Shown here one piece after another: positions 8,671 to 16,946 of a stretch of 64,000 nucleotides of DNA. Source of the DNA: Pseudoxanthomonas sp. GM95 (GTDB taxonomy: Bacteria > Pseudomonadota > Gammaproteobacteria > Xanthomonadales > Xanthomonadaceae); contig NZ_FOAX01000001.1 in the NCBI RefSeq assembly GCF_900109775.1, positions 1,364,001-1,428,000 of the forward strand. The letters are read 5' to 3'. The number at the start of each line of letters is the position of its first letter. Position 1 is the first letter of the stretch. Position numbers and translations under genes: made by a program. The notes beneath the pieces were generated by a model. That model was not told the DNA's origin, ran no database searches, and worked only from the letters and a program-made list of their open reading frames with translations.

Positions 8671-9071
8671 TGGTGGAGGTGGGGGGAATTGAACCCCCGT
8701 CCGAAGGCACTCCATCCCCGGTACTACATGCTTAGCTCACCGTTGGATCTCGCCCTGTGGCAGCACGGTGTGCAAAACGCACCCCAGGACCAGCCTGTTT
8801 TGGTTAAGCGATGACTGACAGGCAGCCGTCAAAGCCGGTTCCGTGATAATGACCCTACATCCACGAGCACGGGCACAAGTGGTTTCGGGGGTTCGCCTTA
8901 GGCGGCTGTAGAACTACAACTCAACACTGCTGTTTAGGCGGCGAGAGCGAAGTCCGAACCGTAGTTGTCGTCGTTGGCAACTAGAAGTTTGCAGCTGGAT
9001 TTACGAGGAAAGCTACCCCCTCGGCATGCACCAGGTAATTTCGCAACCCCCGTCGAAGCCAGTGCACCCCC
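8671..9071 (-). ncRNA. ssrA: Transfer-messenger RNA (tmRNA)
   Basis: tmRNA rescues ribosomes stalled on broken mRNA, working with SmpB, by adding a degradation tag. On the minus strand the RNA begins GGGGGUGCACUGGCUUCGAC and ends with a T-arm-like stretch and CCUCCACCA. The first seven bases pair with the seven bases before ACCA (one G-U), giving the tRNA-like acceptor stem, and CCA is encoded. The tag frame at 8934-8978 reads ANDDNYGSDFALAA followed by TAA, with the resume codon GCC. Length is about 400 nt, normal for one-piece tmRNA. A promoter and a terminator flank it. The partner gene smpB lies 2.7 kb away, beyond the hydrolase-protease fusion. Confidence 0.97.
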
Positions 9072-9109
9072 GGTTTCGAACAAGGTCGGAAGATCATCCC
9101 GATGCACCC

Positions 9110-9138
9110 AGTGTAGGGGCGCGCGACCCCTGTCACAA
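9110..9138 (-). promoter_or_regulatory. Probable sigma-70 promoter of ssrA
   Basis: On the minus strand TTGTGA and TACACT are separated by exactly 17 bases. Transcription would start about 30 bases upstream of the mature tmRNA 5' end, matching the need for RNase P processing. Confidence 0.6.
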
Positions 9139-9232
9139 GGCATGCGACGCAGCGCGGTTAGCCTGCGGTCCAGTGGCCGAACGCTGCAGGGGGCGGCGTT
9201 GGTGATGACGCATCCAGGATGGGAGAGCTCAA

Positions 9233-11776
9233 ATGGCGACCAAACGACCGGCGCGGACCCGCGCGGCGGGTGATGGGGCAAAGGCCGGCAAGCGCCCGGC
9301 GCAGGCGACAACCCCCACAACCAAGTCCGCCAGGAAAGCGACCAAACAGTCGGCCAATAAAGCCATCAAGAAGGCCCCCAAACCGAGCGCCGCCCGCATT
9401 GCCAAGGCCGCGGAAGCCCCCGCAGCCGTCAACGCGCTGGCCAACAGCGGCTACATGGCCGGCGCGCAGGGGCAGGCCATGACCGTGGTCTACATTCACG
9501 GCATCGGAAACAAGCCGCCGGCCGAGGTGTTGCGCTGCCAGTGGGACCAGGCGCTGTTCGGCCGGGCGATGGGCGAGCGCACGCGGCTGGCGTATTGGGT
9601 GGATCGCCAGCGCTATCCGGTGCCTGAGGCCGGCACCTGCAGCGACCGCGACGAAGGCCCGACCATCAGCCAGGCCGAGCAGCGCGTGCTGTCAACTTTC
9701 GGCCTGGCGCCGGCCGGCGGCGATCTGCACGCGCTGGTCGATGCGCTGGCCGAGACGCCGGCCGAACGCGCCAAGCTGGAGGAGCTGCTGGAACAGGTGC
9801 AGGTCGGCGCAGCGCCGGCGACGACGGCAGGACCCGGCGCGCGCAGCCTGTGGTCGGGGTTGAACGAGATCCTGCTGCGCCTGGTCTCGGCCGCGTTGCT
9901 GCAGGACGTGCACGATTTCTTCTTCGTGCCGGCCCGACGCGCGGCGATGGAGCGCAGCCTGCTGGAGCGGCTCAAGGCCGGTGGCGGCCCGTTCGTGGTC
10001 GTGGCCCACAGCCAGGGTTCGATGATCGCTTACGAGGTGCTGCGCAAGCTCAAGGCGGCCGACTGCGATGTGGCGCTGCTGCTGACCATCGGCTCGCCGC
10101 TTGGCCTGCCGGCGGTGCGCAGCATGTTGAAGCAGGACATCAAGAAGAAAAAACTGCCGTTCCCGCCTTGCGTGCGCGCCTGGTACAACGTGGCCGATCG
10201 CTACGATCCAGTGGCGCTGGATGGCGACCTCACCGATGACATCGAAGGCGCCAACGGCCGCTTCAGCAATTACACGGCGCCGGGCATCAATCCCGATGGG
10301 CCGCGCAATCCGCATTCGGGTTCGGGTTACCTGTCGATCGCGCAGGTGCGCAGCCACGTGCGCGCGGTAGTCGGCACCGGCTTCGACCAGCCGGTGACCA
10401 GTACGGTGGTGCTCAAAGACTTGTCCGACCGGATGGAGGCGCATGGCAGTGCGACCCGGCACGAGGTGCTGATCGAACTGGACCAATTGCCTGCCGGCAC
10501 GTCGCCAGCGCAGGCGCGCGCAGCGCTGGTGGATTACATCCGCGACCTGGCCGCGCCGGAAACCGGATTGAGCGGCGAGGCGCTGGACCAGGCGATCGTG
10601 TTGGAAGATTCGATGGAGCGCTTCGTCTCGGCGCAGTTGACGCGCTTCGAGATCGAATCGCTGCGCAACCAGTACCAGGCGCTCAATTTCAAGCGGCTGT
10701 GGCGCGACGCCGGCAAGCGTGCGTTGCTGGATCGCTCGCGCGCGGTGATCCAGGCCGACGCGGCGCAGAATGCGTATCACGCGCTGGGGCAGGGCATCGG
10801 CTGGGCGGTGCTGGATACCGGCATCGCCGCCGGCCATCCACACTTCTACGAAGCCGGCGTGCGCGACGTTGTCATCGCGCAATGGGACTGCACGCAGCGT
10901 GGTCGCCCGCGCGAGCTCAAGCGCAGCGATGGGCGCGCCTTCAGCCATCTGGACAAGGCTGGGCACGGTACGCACGTGGCCGGGATTATCGCCGGGCATT
11001 GTGCGGCGCCGCTGCCCGGCGGCGACGGTAAGGCGCGCGTGGACTTCACCGCGATCGCGCCGCAGGCACAGCTGTATGGTTTCAAGGTGCTCGACGACGA
11101 AGGCAATGGCCGCGATTCGTGGGTCATCAAGGCGATCCAGCAGGTGGCGCGGATCAACGACGAGGCTGGCCAGTTGGTGATCCACGGCGTCAACCTGAGC
11201 CTGGGCGGCTGGTTCGATGCGGAAAGCTACGGCTGCGGCTTCACCCCGCTGTGCAACGAGCTGCGCCGGCTGTGGCGCCAGGGCGTGGTCGTGGTGCTTG
11301 CGGCGGGAAACGAAGGCCTGGCCTGGCTGGTGCAGCAGGACGGCATGGCGCTGGCGGCCAACATGGACATGACCATCGGCGATCCGGCCAACCTGGAGGA
11401 AGCCATCGCCGTCGGCTCGGTGCACAAGACCAACCCGCGCAGCTACGGCGTGTCGTATTTCTCGTCGAAAGGCCCGACGGCTGATGGGCGCTGCAAGCCG
11501 GACGTGGTCGCGCCGGGTGAGAAGATCGTCTCTGCCCACTTCGGCTACAAGGCCAACGATCCCAAGACCTGGATGGTGGAGATGAGCGGCACCAGCATGG
11601 CCGCGCCGCACGTTTCCGGTTTGATCGCCGGCTTCCTGTCGGTGCGGCGCGAGTACATCGGCTTCCCCGACAAGATCAAGGACGTGTTGATGAGCCACTG
11701 CAACGACATCGGCCGCGACCGCTACATGCAGGGCCGCGGGATTCCGAACCTGGTGAAGATGCTGGCCGAGACCTGA
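9233..11776 (+). CDS. Fusion of an alpha/beta-hydrolase with a subtilisin-like (S8) serine protease
   Basis: An 847-residue protein with no signal peptide. Residues 1-65 are a Lys/Ala/Pro-rich tail resembling histone H1-like extensions. Residues of about 83-380 look like an alpha/beta-hydrolase (lipase/serine-esterase type): oxyanion motif IHGIGN at 88-93, nucleophile elbow VAHSQGS with Ser260, DRYDPVAL with a candidate acid at Asp325, and a candidate His361 in NPHSGSGY. A linker of about 390-510 follows, which could be a prodomain or an interaction domain. Residues of about 520-847 are a subtilase with Asp528 (AVLDTG), His578 (GHGTHVAG), oxyanion Asn693 (AAGNEG) and Ser788 (GTSMAAPHVSG). Both triads look intact. 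A GGGAG site precedes the ATG. It sits between ssrA and smpB, transcribed away from ssrA and toward smpB. Neither substrate nor pathway is known; cytoplasmic action is inferred from the lack of a leader. Confidence 0.9.
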   Translation: MATKRPARTRAAGDGAKAGKRPAQATTPTTKSARKATKQSANKAIKKAPKPSAARIAKAAEAPAAVNALANSGYMAGAQGQAMTVVYIHGIGNKPPAEVLRCQWDQALFGRAMGERTRLAYWVDRQRYPVPEAGTCSDRDEGPTISQAEQRVLSTFGLAPAGGDLHALVDALAETPAERAKLEELLEQVQVGAAPATTAGPGARSLWSGLNEILLRLVSAALLQDVHDFFFVPARRAAMERSLLERLKAGGGPFVVVAHSQGSMIAYEVLRKLKAADCDVALLLTIGSPLGLPAVRSMLKQDIKKKKLPFPPCVRAWYNVADRYDPVALDGDLTDDIEGANGRFSNYTAPGINPDGPRNPHSGSGYLSIAQVRSHVRAVVGTGFDQPVTSTVVLKDLSDRMEAHGSATRHEVLIELDQLPAGTSPAQARAALVDYIRDLAAPETGLSGEALDQAIVLEDSMERFVSAQLTRFEIESLRNQYQALNFKRLWRDAGKRALLDRSRAVIQADAAQNAYHALGQGIGWAVLDTGIAAGHPHFYEAGVRDVVIAQWDCTQRGRPRELKRSDGRAFSHLDKAGHGTHVAGIIAGHCAAPLPGGDGKARVDFTAIAPQAQLYGFKVLDDEGNGRDSWVIKAIQQVARINDEAGQLVIHGVNLSLGGWFDAESYGCGFTPLCNELRRLWRQGVVVVLAAGNEGLAWLVQQDGMALAANMDMTIGDPANLEEAIAVGSVHKTNPRSYGVSYFSSKGPTADGRCKPDVVAPGEKIVSAHFGYKANDPKTWMVEMSGTSMAAPHVSGLIAGFLSVRREYIGFPDKIKDVLMSHCNDIGRDRYMQGRGIPNLVKMLAET

Positions 11777-11803
11777 GCCCGCGCTGCCACGCGATGCCTG
11801 TGA

Positions 11804-12298
11804 TCAGGCGTCGCGGTTGTGCCGGCGCATCAGGCGCTGCTTGTCGCGTGCCCACTCGCGGTCCTTCTCGGTCGCGCGCTTGTCGTGGGTCTGCTTGCCC
11901 TTGGCGAGCGCCAGCTCCAGCTTGACCTTGTTGCCCTTCCAGTACATCGCCGTCGGGATGAGCGTGTAGCCATCGCGCTCGACCTTGCCGACCAGTACGT
12001 CGATCTCGCGCCGATGCAGCAACAGCTTGCGGGTGCGTCGATCATCGGCCACCACGTGCGTGGAAGCCTGGATCAGTGGCGTGAACTGCGCACCGAACAG
12101 AAACAGCTCGCCGCTGCGCACCACCGCGTAGCTCTCGCCGATGTTGGCGCGGCCAGCGCGGATCGACTTCAGCTCCCAGCCCTGCAGCGCCAGCCCGGCC
12201 TCCATGCGCTCTTCGAGGTGGTACTCGTGGCGCGCGCGCTTGTTCAGCGCGATGGTGCCCGTGCTGTTTGCTTTATCCTTGTCCGACTTCTTTGCCAT
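11804..12298 (-). CDS. smpB: SsrA-binding protein SmpB
   Basis: A 164-residue RNA-binding protein that delivers tmRNA to stalled ribosomes. The OB-fold core is clear: [20 protein letters not shown] at the start, [14 protein letters not shown], the conserved [13 protein letters not shown], then [13 protein letters not shown] and [20 protein letters not shown]. The basic C-terminal tail (about residues 135-164), which enters the mRNA channel, is present and ends in [11 protein letters not shown]. It lies divergent from ratA, a conserved arrangement in proteobacteria, and converges on the hydrolase-protease gene with a 27-base gap. Confidence 0.97.
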   Translation of the reverse strand: MAKKSDKDKANSTGTIALNKRARHEYHLEERMEAGLALQGWELKSIRAGRANIGESYAVVRSGELFLFGAQFTPLIQASTHVVADDRRTRKLLLHRREIDVLVGKVERDGYTLIPTAMYWKGNKVKLELALAKGKQTHDKRATEKDREWARDKQRLMRRHNRDA

Positions 12299-12365
12299 CC
12301 GTCCATTGTCGCCGATGGGGACGGTTCGAGCGAGCCCGCCGTCACTTCAGGTTTTTGTCGCACTG

Positions 12366-12794
12366 ATGCCCACCATCCGCCGCAGCGCCCTGGTCGAACA
12401 CCCGGCCGACTACATGTTCGATCTGGTCAACGACGTCCAGGCCTATCCGCGCCGCTTCGGTTGGTGTGACAAGGCCGAGATCCTCGAATCGAGCGATGAA
12501 CGCATGGTCGCCAGGCTGGACCTGGGCCTGGGCGCGCTGCGCACCTGGTTCACGACCGAGAACACGCTGGAGCGCCCGGGCCGCATCGACATGAATCTCA
12601 AGGACGGCCCGTTCCGCAAGCTGCACGGCCTGTGGGAATTCCAGACGCTGGGCGAGGGCGTGAGCAAGGTCAGCCTGACCCTGGATTTCGAGCCGTCGAG
12701 CCGCCTGCTGGGGCCGGCGTTCACCTTGGGCTTCCAGGGGTTGGCCGACCGCATGGTGGACGATTTCGTGCGCACGGCCGATCGCGGCGGCTGA
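12366..12794 (+). CDS. ratA: RatA/COQ10-type START-domain protein
   Basis: A 142-residue protein of the polyketide-cyclase/START fold. It begins MPTIRRSALVEHPADYMFDL and keeps the family landmarks VNDVQAYPRRFGWC, LGLGALRTWFTTEN, and the helical end LADRMVDDFVRTA. Relatives bind ubiquinone (yeast Coq10) and E. coli RatA was reported to inhibit 70S assembly; the respiratory role is better supported across the family. The start chosen fits family length; the frame stays open far upstream but that part is antisense to smpB. It overlaps no neighbour and is followed after four bases by rnfH, so the two form an operon. Confidence 0.92.
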   Translation: MPTIRRSALVEHPADYMFDLVNDVQAYPRRFGWCDKAEILESSDERMVARLDLGLGALRTWFTTENTLERPGRIDMNLKDGPFRKLHGLWEFQTLGEGVSKVSLTLDFEPSSRLLGPAFTLGFQGLADRMVDDFVRTADRGG

Positions 12795-12798
12795 GCCG

Positions 12799-13053
12799 GT
12801 GAGAGTCGAAGTCGTGCTGGCGTGGTCGCGCCGCTACCAGGCGGTGACGGTGGAACTGCCGCCCGGCGCGTGCGTGGCCGATGCGCTCAAGGCCGCGGCG
12901 ATGGACGAGGCAGGGCAGGCCACGGGGATCGCGGTGTTCGGCGTCAATGCGACGCCGCAAACCCTGCTGCATGAAGGCGACCGCGTCGAACTGCTGCGAC
13001 CGCTCTTGATTGATCCGAAGGACGCCCGTCGGCGTCGCGCCGCCGGGCCGTGA
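12799..13053 (+). CDS. rnfH: RnfH family ubiquitin-fold protein
   Basis: An 84-residue beta-grasp protein (UPF0125/RnfH, also called RatB). It starts at GTG, four bases after the ratA stop, and reads VEVVLAWSRRYQAVTVELP, then GIAVFGVNATPQTLLHEGDRVELLRPLLIDPKDARRRRA in the usual family order. The stretch ending PLLIDPKDARRRRA is the family's most recognisable end. The molecular role is not established; linkage with ratA, smpB and bamE is widely conserved in gammaproteobacteria. Confidence 0.92.
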   Translation: MRVEVVLAWSRRYQAVTVELPPGACVADALKAAAMDEAGQATGIAVFGVNATPQTLLHEGDRVELLRPLLIDPKDARRRRAAGP

Positions 13054-13079
13054 TGCGTTGAAGCGGTCAGGTCAGGCGA

Positions 13080-13490
13080 TCAACCGCCGCCCTGGCCCTT
13101 CTTCTTGTCCTTAGCCAGGTTCGGACCAAACTGACGCACGCTGCTGCGGGCCAGCTGCTCATCCTGGTTGGGGAAGTAATCGCCGTCCCACTTGGTGACC
13201 TGGTCGTTGTCGAAGTACACCGTGAAGTTCTTCATGTGCACGTGGCCCAGGCGATCGGTGCGCTCGGTGGCGGTGTAATCCCAGCGCTGCGCGTGAAACG
13301 GATCGGCCACCGACGGGGTGCCCAGCAATGCCAGCACCTGCTGCTTGGTCTGGCCGACGACCAGCTGGTCGACATCGCTCTTGTCGATCAGGTTGCCCTG
13401 GTAGATGGGCTGCTTGTAGATGATGCCGCAGCCGGATGTGGCAAGGCCGATGGCGGCGATCAACAGGTAATTGCGCATGGAGAAGGGCAT
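13080..13490 (-). CDS. bamE: Outer-membrane assembly lipoprotein BamE (SmpA/OmlA)
   Basis: A 136-residue lipoprotein of the BAM complex, which folds beta-barrel proteins into the outer membrane. The signal peptide ends in a lipobox with Cys21 (ATSGC). The mature domain has the SmpA/OmlA landmarks IYQGNLIDKSDVDQLVVGQT, QVLALLGTPSV, and WDYTATERTDRLGHVHMKNF with YFDNDQV. A start at the fifth residue (MRNYLLI) is equally possible and gives the same mature protein. It is divergent from fur, the arrangement described for omlA in Xanthomonas, and the two genes share a promoter region of about 100 bases. Confidence 0.93.
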   Translation of the reverse strand: MPFSMRNYLLIAAIGLATSGCGIIYKQPIYQGNLIDKSDVDQLVVGQTKQQVLALLGTPSVADPFHAQRWDYTATERTDRLGHVHMKNFTVYFDNDQVTKWDGDYFPNQDEQLARSSVRQFGPNLAKDKKKGQGGG

Positions 13491-13594
13491 CTGCGATAGG
13501 GCGGGAACGAGCCCGCCGATGATACACTGCGCCCATCGCCGCGACCCAATCGCGAGGCAGCTGGCGTTAAACCGCCAATGAATGGGAGCCCCCG

Positions 13595-13999
13595 ATGGAA
13601 TCGCAGGATCTACGCAAGGTCGGCCTGAAAGTCACACACCCGCGCCTTCGCATCCTGGCACTGCTGGAAGAAGCCAAGCCGCGCCACATGACCGCCGAGG
13701 ACATCTACCGCGCCTTGATGGGCGTGGGCGATGAGATCGGCCTGGCCACGGTGTACCGCGTGCTGACCCAGTTCGAGGCCGCCGGCCTGGTGCTGAAGCA
13801 CAATTTCGAAGGCGGCCAGGCTGTCTACGAACTGGACCGTGGCGAGCACCACGATCATATGGTCGACATCGACACCGGCAAGGTCATCGAGTTCTCCAGT
13901 GACGAGATCGAGGCCCTGCAGGAAAAGATCGCCGCCGAGCACGGCTACGAGATCGAGGAACACTCGCTGGTGCTGTACGTGCGCAAGAAGCGCAAGTAA
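13595..13999 (+). CDS. fur: Ferric uptake regulator Fur (cysteine-free)
   Basis: A 134-residue iron-responsive repressor. The winged-helix part contains GLKVTHPRLRILALLEE, HMTAEDIYRAL and the recognition helix IGLATVYRVLTQFEAAGLV. The dimerisation/metal part has GEHHDHMVDIDTGKVIEF and a C-terminal EEHSLVLYVRKKRK. The metal-binding His/Glu residues are present, but the structural-zinc Cys-x-x-Cys of E. coli Fur is replaced (DIDTG) and the whole protein has no cysteine. The start has a GGGAG site nearby and fits the family length. It is divergent from bamE and followed by a strong bidirectional terminator. Confidence 0.95.
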   Translation: MESQDLRKVGLKVTHPRLRILALLEEAKPRHMTAEDIYRALMGVGDEIGLATVYRVLTQFEAAGLVLKHNFEGGQAVYELDRGEHHDHMVDIDTGKVIEFSSDEIEALQEKIAAEHGYEIEEHSLVLYVRKKRK

Positions 14000-14017
14000 G
14001 CCGTCGCCAGCAGAAAG

Positions 14018-14045
14018 AAAAAGGCCGGGAATTCCCGGCCTTTTT
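14018..14045. terminator. Bidirectional terminator between fur and recN
   Basis: A near-complete palindrome: AAAAAGGCCGGGAA facing TTCCCGGCCTTTTT. It gives a T-run on both strands and serves both convergent genes. Confidence 0.92.
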
Positions 14046-14071
14046 CATTGCGCGGAGGTCGCAGGCAGCGT

Positions 14072-15739
14072 TTAATCGACCGATTCCAGTAGCTTGCCCG
14101 CGGCCGCGCGCGCCTCGGCACTGACCTGCACACCACCGAGCATGCGGGCCAGTTCCTCCTGGCGGGCCTTGGCATCGAGCGCCTCGACCGAAGACTGGGT
14201 CATGCCTTCGACCGGCGCCTTGCTGACCCGGTAATGGGCGTGGCCCTGGGCGGCGACCTGCGGCTGGTGGGTCACGCACAGCACCTGGCGCTCGCGGCCC
14301 AGGTCGCGCAGCTTCTTGCCGACGATGTCGGCCACCGCGCCGCCGATGCCTGAATCGACTTCGTCGAAGATCATGGTCGGCACCGCGTCCGAGCCCAGCG
14401 CCGCCACTTCGATGGCCAGGGAGATCCGCGAGAGCTCGCCGCCGGAGGCGACCTTGCGCAGCGGGCGCGGCGGCTGGCCGGCGTTGGCGGCGACCAGCAG
14501 TTCGACGCGTTCGGCGCCCTGCGGATCGGGGCGCTCGGCCTCGGCCGGTTCCAGCTGGACTTCCAGCTTGCCGCCGCCCATGCCGAGCTCGCCGATCAGC
14601 GCACTGGTCTTCTTGGCCAGCGTCGTGGCCGCTTTGGTCCGGGCCTTGGTCAGCGCGGCGGCGGCGGTTTTCCAGCCTTGGCGGGCGGCTTCGATCTCGG
14701 TGTTGAGCCCGGCCAGGCGCTCGCCGGCGCCGCGCAGGCCCTCCAGCTCCTGCTCGATCCGGTTGGCGACTTCGTCCAGCTGCTCGGGCGCGACACGGTG
14801 CTTGCGGGCCAGGTCGTGCAGGCGGGTCAGGCGGCGCTCGGCTTGTTCCAGCTGGTCGGGGTCGATCTCCAGGTCGTCGCGGATCTGGTTGAGCAGGCCG
14901 AGGGCTTCCTCCAGCTGAATCTGCGCGCCTTCCAGCAAGGTGTCGACTTCGGCCAGGCGCGGCTCGTGGTTGAGCACGCGCGCCAGTTCGCCGCGGGTCC
15001 GCAACAGCAGGCTCGCGGCCGACGGATCGTCATCGCCTGACAGATGCGCCAGGCCGTCATCGCAGGCCTGGATCAGGGTCGAGGCGTGGGCCTGGCGGCG
15101 ATGGCTGGCGACCAGGGTTTCGATCGCGGCCGGGGCCAGGTCCTCGCGACGCAGCTCTTCCAGCTGATGCTGCAGGTAGTTGAGGCGGTCGGAGACATCG
15201 CCGGCGGCGGTCAGGCGTTCGCGCTCGACGAGCAGGCCATTCCAAGTGGCGGCGGCCTTCTGCACCGCGGCCAGTTGTGCGTCGCTGCCGGCGAAGGCGT
15301 CCAGCAGCGCCAGCTGGCTGGATTTGGACAGCAGGGCCTGGTGTTCGTGCTGGCCGTGGATTTCCACCAGCAGCCCGGATAGCTCGGCCAGCTGCGACAC
15401 CGGCACGGCGCGGCCGTTGATCCAGGCGCGCGAACCACCGTCTGCCCGCAGCACGCGGCGCAGCTGGCAGGCGCCGGCTTCGTCCAAGGCGTGCTCGGCC
15501 AGCCAGGCCAGGGCAGGGGCTTTGGAGGTGAGGTCGAATTCGGCCGAGAGTTCGGCGCGCTGGGCGCCGTGGCGGACCATGCCGGCGTCGGCGCGTATGC
15601 CCGATAAAAAGCCCAGCGCGTCGACCAGCAGCGACTTGCCCGCGCCGGTCTCGCCGGAGATCACGGTCATGCCGGGGCCGAATTCCATGTCCGTGGCGCG
15701 CACCACGGCAAAGTCCTTAATCGTGAGATGTCTGAGCAT
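14072..15739 (-). CDS. recN: DNA repair ATPase RecN
   Basis: A 555-residue SMC-like protein for double-strand-break repair. The start MLRHLTIKDFAVV matches the family; 15 further in-frame residues upstream look like leader sequence without a start signal. Walker A is SGETGAGKSLLVDAL near residue 30, followed by the coiled-coil arms (about residues 150-350, rich in Leu/Glu/Arg/Ala). The C-terminal head has the ABC signature KVASGGELSRISLAIE and Walker B TMIFDEVDSGIGG, then VADIVGKKLRDLGRERQVLCVTHQPQVAA interrupted only by normal family variation. It converges with fur and lies head-to-head with hrcA about 90 bases away. Confidence 0.96.
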   Translation of the reverse strand: MLRHLTIKDFAVVRATDMEFGPGMTVISGETGAGKSLLVDALGFLSGIRADAGMVRHGAQRAELSAEFDLTSKAPALAWLAEHALDEAGACQLRRVLRADGGSRAWINGRAVPVSQLAELSGLLVEIHGQHEHQALLSKSSQLALLDAFAGSDAQLAAVQKAAATWNGLLVERERLTAAGDVSDRLNYLQHQLEELRREDLAPAAIETLVASHRRQAHASTLIQACDDGLAHLSGDDDPSAASLLLRTRGELARVLNHEPRLAEVDTLLEGAQIQLEEALGLLNQIRDDLEIDPDQLEQAERRLTRLHDLARKHRVAPEQLDEVANRIEQELEGLRGAGERLAGLNTEIEAARQGWKTAAAALTKARTKAATTLAKKTSALIGELGMGGGKLEVQLEPAEAERPDPQGAERVELLVAANAGQPPRPLRKVASGGELSRISLAIEVAALGSDAVPTMIFDEVDSGIGGAVADIVGKKLRDLGRERQVLCVTHQPQVAAQGHAHYRVSKAPVEGMTQSSVEALDAKARQEELARMLGGVQVSAEARAAAGKLLESVD

Positions 15740-15830
15740 ATGCGGTCGGCATTGTAGGGCCTGCCGGCGCACGGATTGAGACAACGCGCGAGCGGTTGCA
15801 AAGGGCGCCGCCTGTCGTTATCTATCGCCC

Positions 15831-16901
15831 ATGAATTCCCGAAGTCCCGACCTGGATGCGCGCTCGCGGCAGCTGCTGCGGACGTTGATCGGCCGTTATA
15901 TCCACGACGGCGAACCGGTCGGCTCGCGCACGCTGGCCCAGCACGCCGGGCTGGACGTCAGCGCGGCGACGATCCGCAACATCCTCGCAGACCTCGAAGA
16001 CGCCGGCCTGCTGGCCTCGCCACATACCTCGGCCGGGCGCATCCCGACGGCGCAGGGCTACCGGGTGTTCGTCGACAGCCTGGTCCAGATGCAGCCGCTG
16101 GCCGACCGCGAGGTCGCCCGCCTGCGCGCCGAACTGCCGGCCGGCACCGGCACCCAGGCGCTGCTGGGCAATGCCTCGGAGCTGCTGTCGGCGATGACGC
16201 ACTTTGTTGGCGTGGTCGGCGCGCCCAAGCGCGAGCAGTTCGCCTTCCGTCATATCGACTTCGTGCCGCTGGACGGGCGCCGGGTGCTGGCGATCCTGGT
16301 GTTCGCCGACAACGACGTGCAGAACCGGGTGATCGAACCGCGGCGCCTGTACGACCCGTCCGAGCTGGAGCGGGTCGCCAATTACCTGAATGCGCATTTT
16401 GCCGGCCGGCCGATCGCCGAGATCCGCGCCACCTTGCTGCGCGAGCTGCGCGCGGCCCGTTCGGAGATGGAAGGCCTGCTGGCCCATACGGTCGAACTGG
16501 CCGAGCACGCGCTGACGCCGTCGGACGACGACATGGTGCTGGCCGGGCAAACCCGGCTGATGGGCGTGCAGGACCTGTCCGACCTGGACCGGCTGCGCGA
16601 GCTGTTCGAGGCCTTTGCCCGCAAGCGCGAGATCCTGCAGCTGCTGGAGCGCACGATCAGCGCGCCGGGCGTGCGCATCTTCATCGGCGAGGAAACCGGC
16701 CTGGCGCCGCTGGACGGGATGTCACTGGTCGCCGCACCGTACCGGGCCAGTGGCCAGGTGCTAGGCGTACTGGGCGTGATCGGACCGACCCGGATGGCCT
16801 ATCAGCAGGTGATTCCGCTGGTCCAGGCGGCCGCCGATGCGCTCGGCGCCGCGATGCTGCGTCCCGGCGATGACTTGAATCCGTCCGCGCCGACCCCATA
16901 G
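15831..16901 (+). CDS. hrcA: Heat-inducible transcription repressor HrcA
   Basis: A 356-residue repressor of chaperone operons. The N-terminal winged helix begins with DARSRQLLRTLIGRYIHDG and GEPVGSRTLAQHAGLDVSAATIRNI; then comes LEDAGLLASPHTSAGRIPT, the family's most conserved stretch. The later GAF-like domain includes ENR-type segments and IGEETGLAPLDGMSLVAAPY, with VLGVIGPTRMAYQQVIPLV near the end. HrcA normally binds the inverted repeat CIRCE and depends on GroE. No CIRCE element (TTAGCACTC-N9-GAGTGCTAA) was found upstream of hrcA, grpE or dnaK, so its targets probably lie elsewhere, for example at groESL. It heads the grpE-dnaK-dnaJ series. Confidence 0.95.
   Translation: MNSRSPDLDARSRQLLRTLIGRYIHDGEPVGSRTLAQHAGLDVSAATIRNILADLEDAGLLASPHTSAGRIPTAQGYRVFVDSLVQMQPLADREVARLRAELPAGTGTQALLGNASELLSAMTHFVGVVGAPKREQFAFRHIDFVPLDGRRVLAILVFADNDVQNRVIEPRRLYDPSELERVANYLNAHFAGRPIAEIRATLLRELRAARSEMEGLLAHTVELAEHALTPSDDDMVLAGQTRLMGVQDLSDLDRLRELFEAFARKREILQLLERTISAPGVRIFIGEETGLAPLDGMSLVAAPYRASGQVLGVLGVIGPTRMAYQQVIPLVQAAADALGAAMLRPGDDLNPSAPTP
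16874..16900 (+). promoter_or_regulatory. Sigma-32 (RpoH) type heat-shock promoter for grpE
   Basis: CTTGAA and CCCCATA are separated by 14 bases, an excellent match to the heat-shock consensus. It lies in the last codons of hrcA, about 45 bases before the grpE start, so heat can induce grpE independently of hrcA. Confidence 0.75.
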
Positions 16902-16946
16902 GTGGGGCTTGCGGCGGAAATCGTCCCGCCATGACGGAACCCCTCG

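Noticed and set aside
8671-8720. Integrated element at the tmRNA 3' end
   Set aside because: tmRNA genes are common attachment sites, but no integrase, no second copy of the 3' end and no phage-like genes are present.
8316-8735. Plus-strand open frame of 139 codons before and into ssrA
   Set aside because: It ends inside the tmRNA gene, crosses the tmRNA terminator and has no start signal or family motif.
9692-11698. Open frame of 668 codons on the minus strand, opposite the hydrolase-protease gene
   Set aside because: It is the antisense shadow of a GC-rich gene: His/Arg/Gln-rich translation, no family motif, no ribosome-binding site. The plus-strand frame carries two intact catalytic domains.
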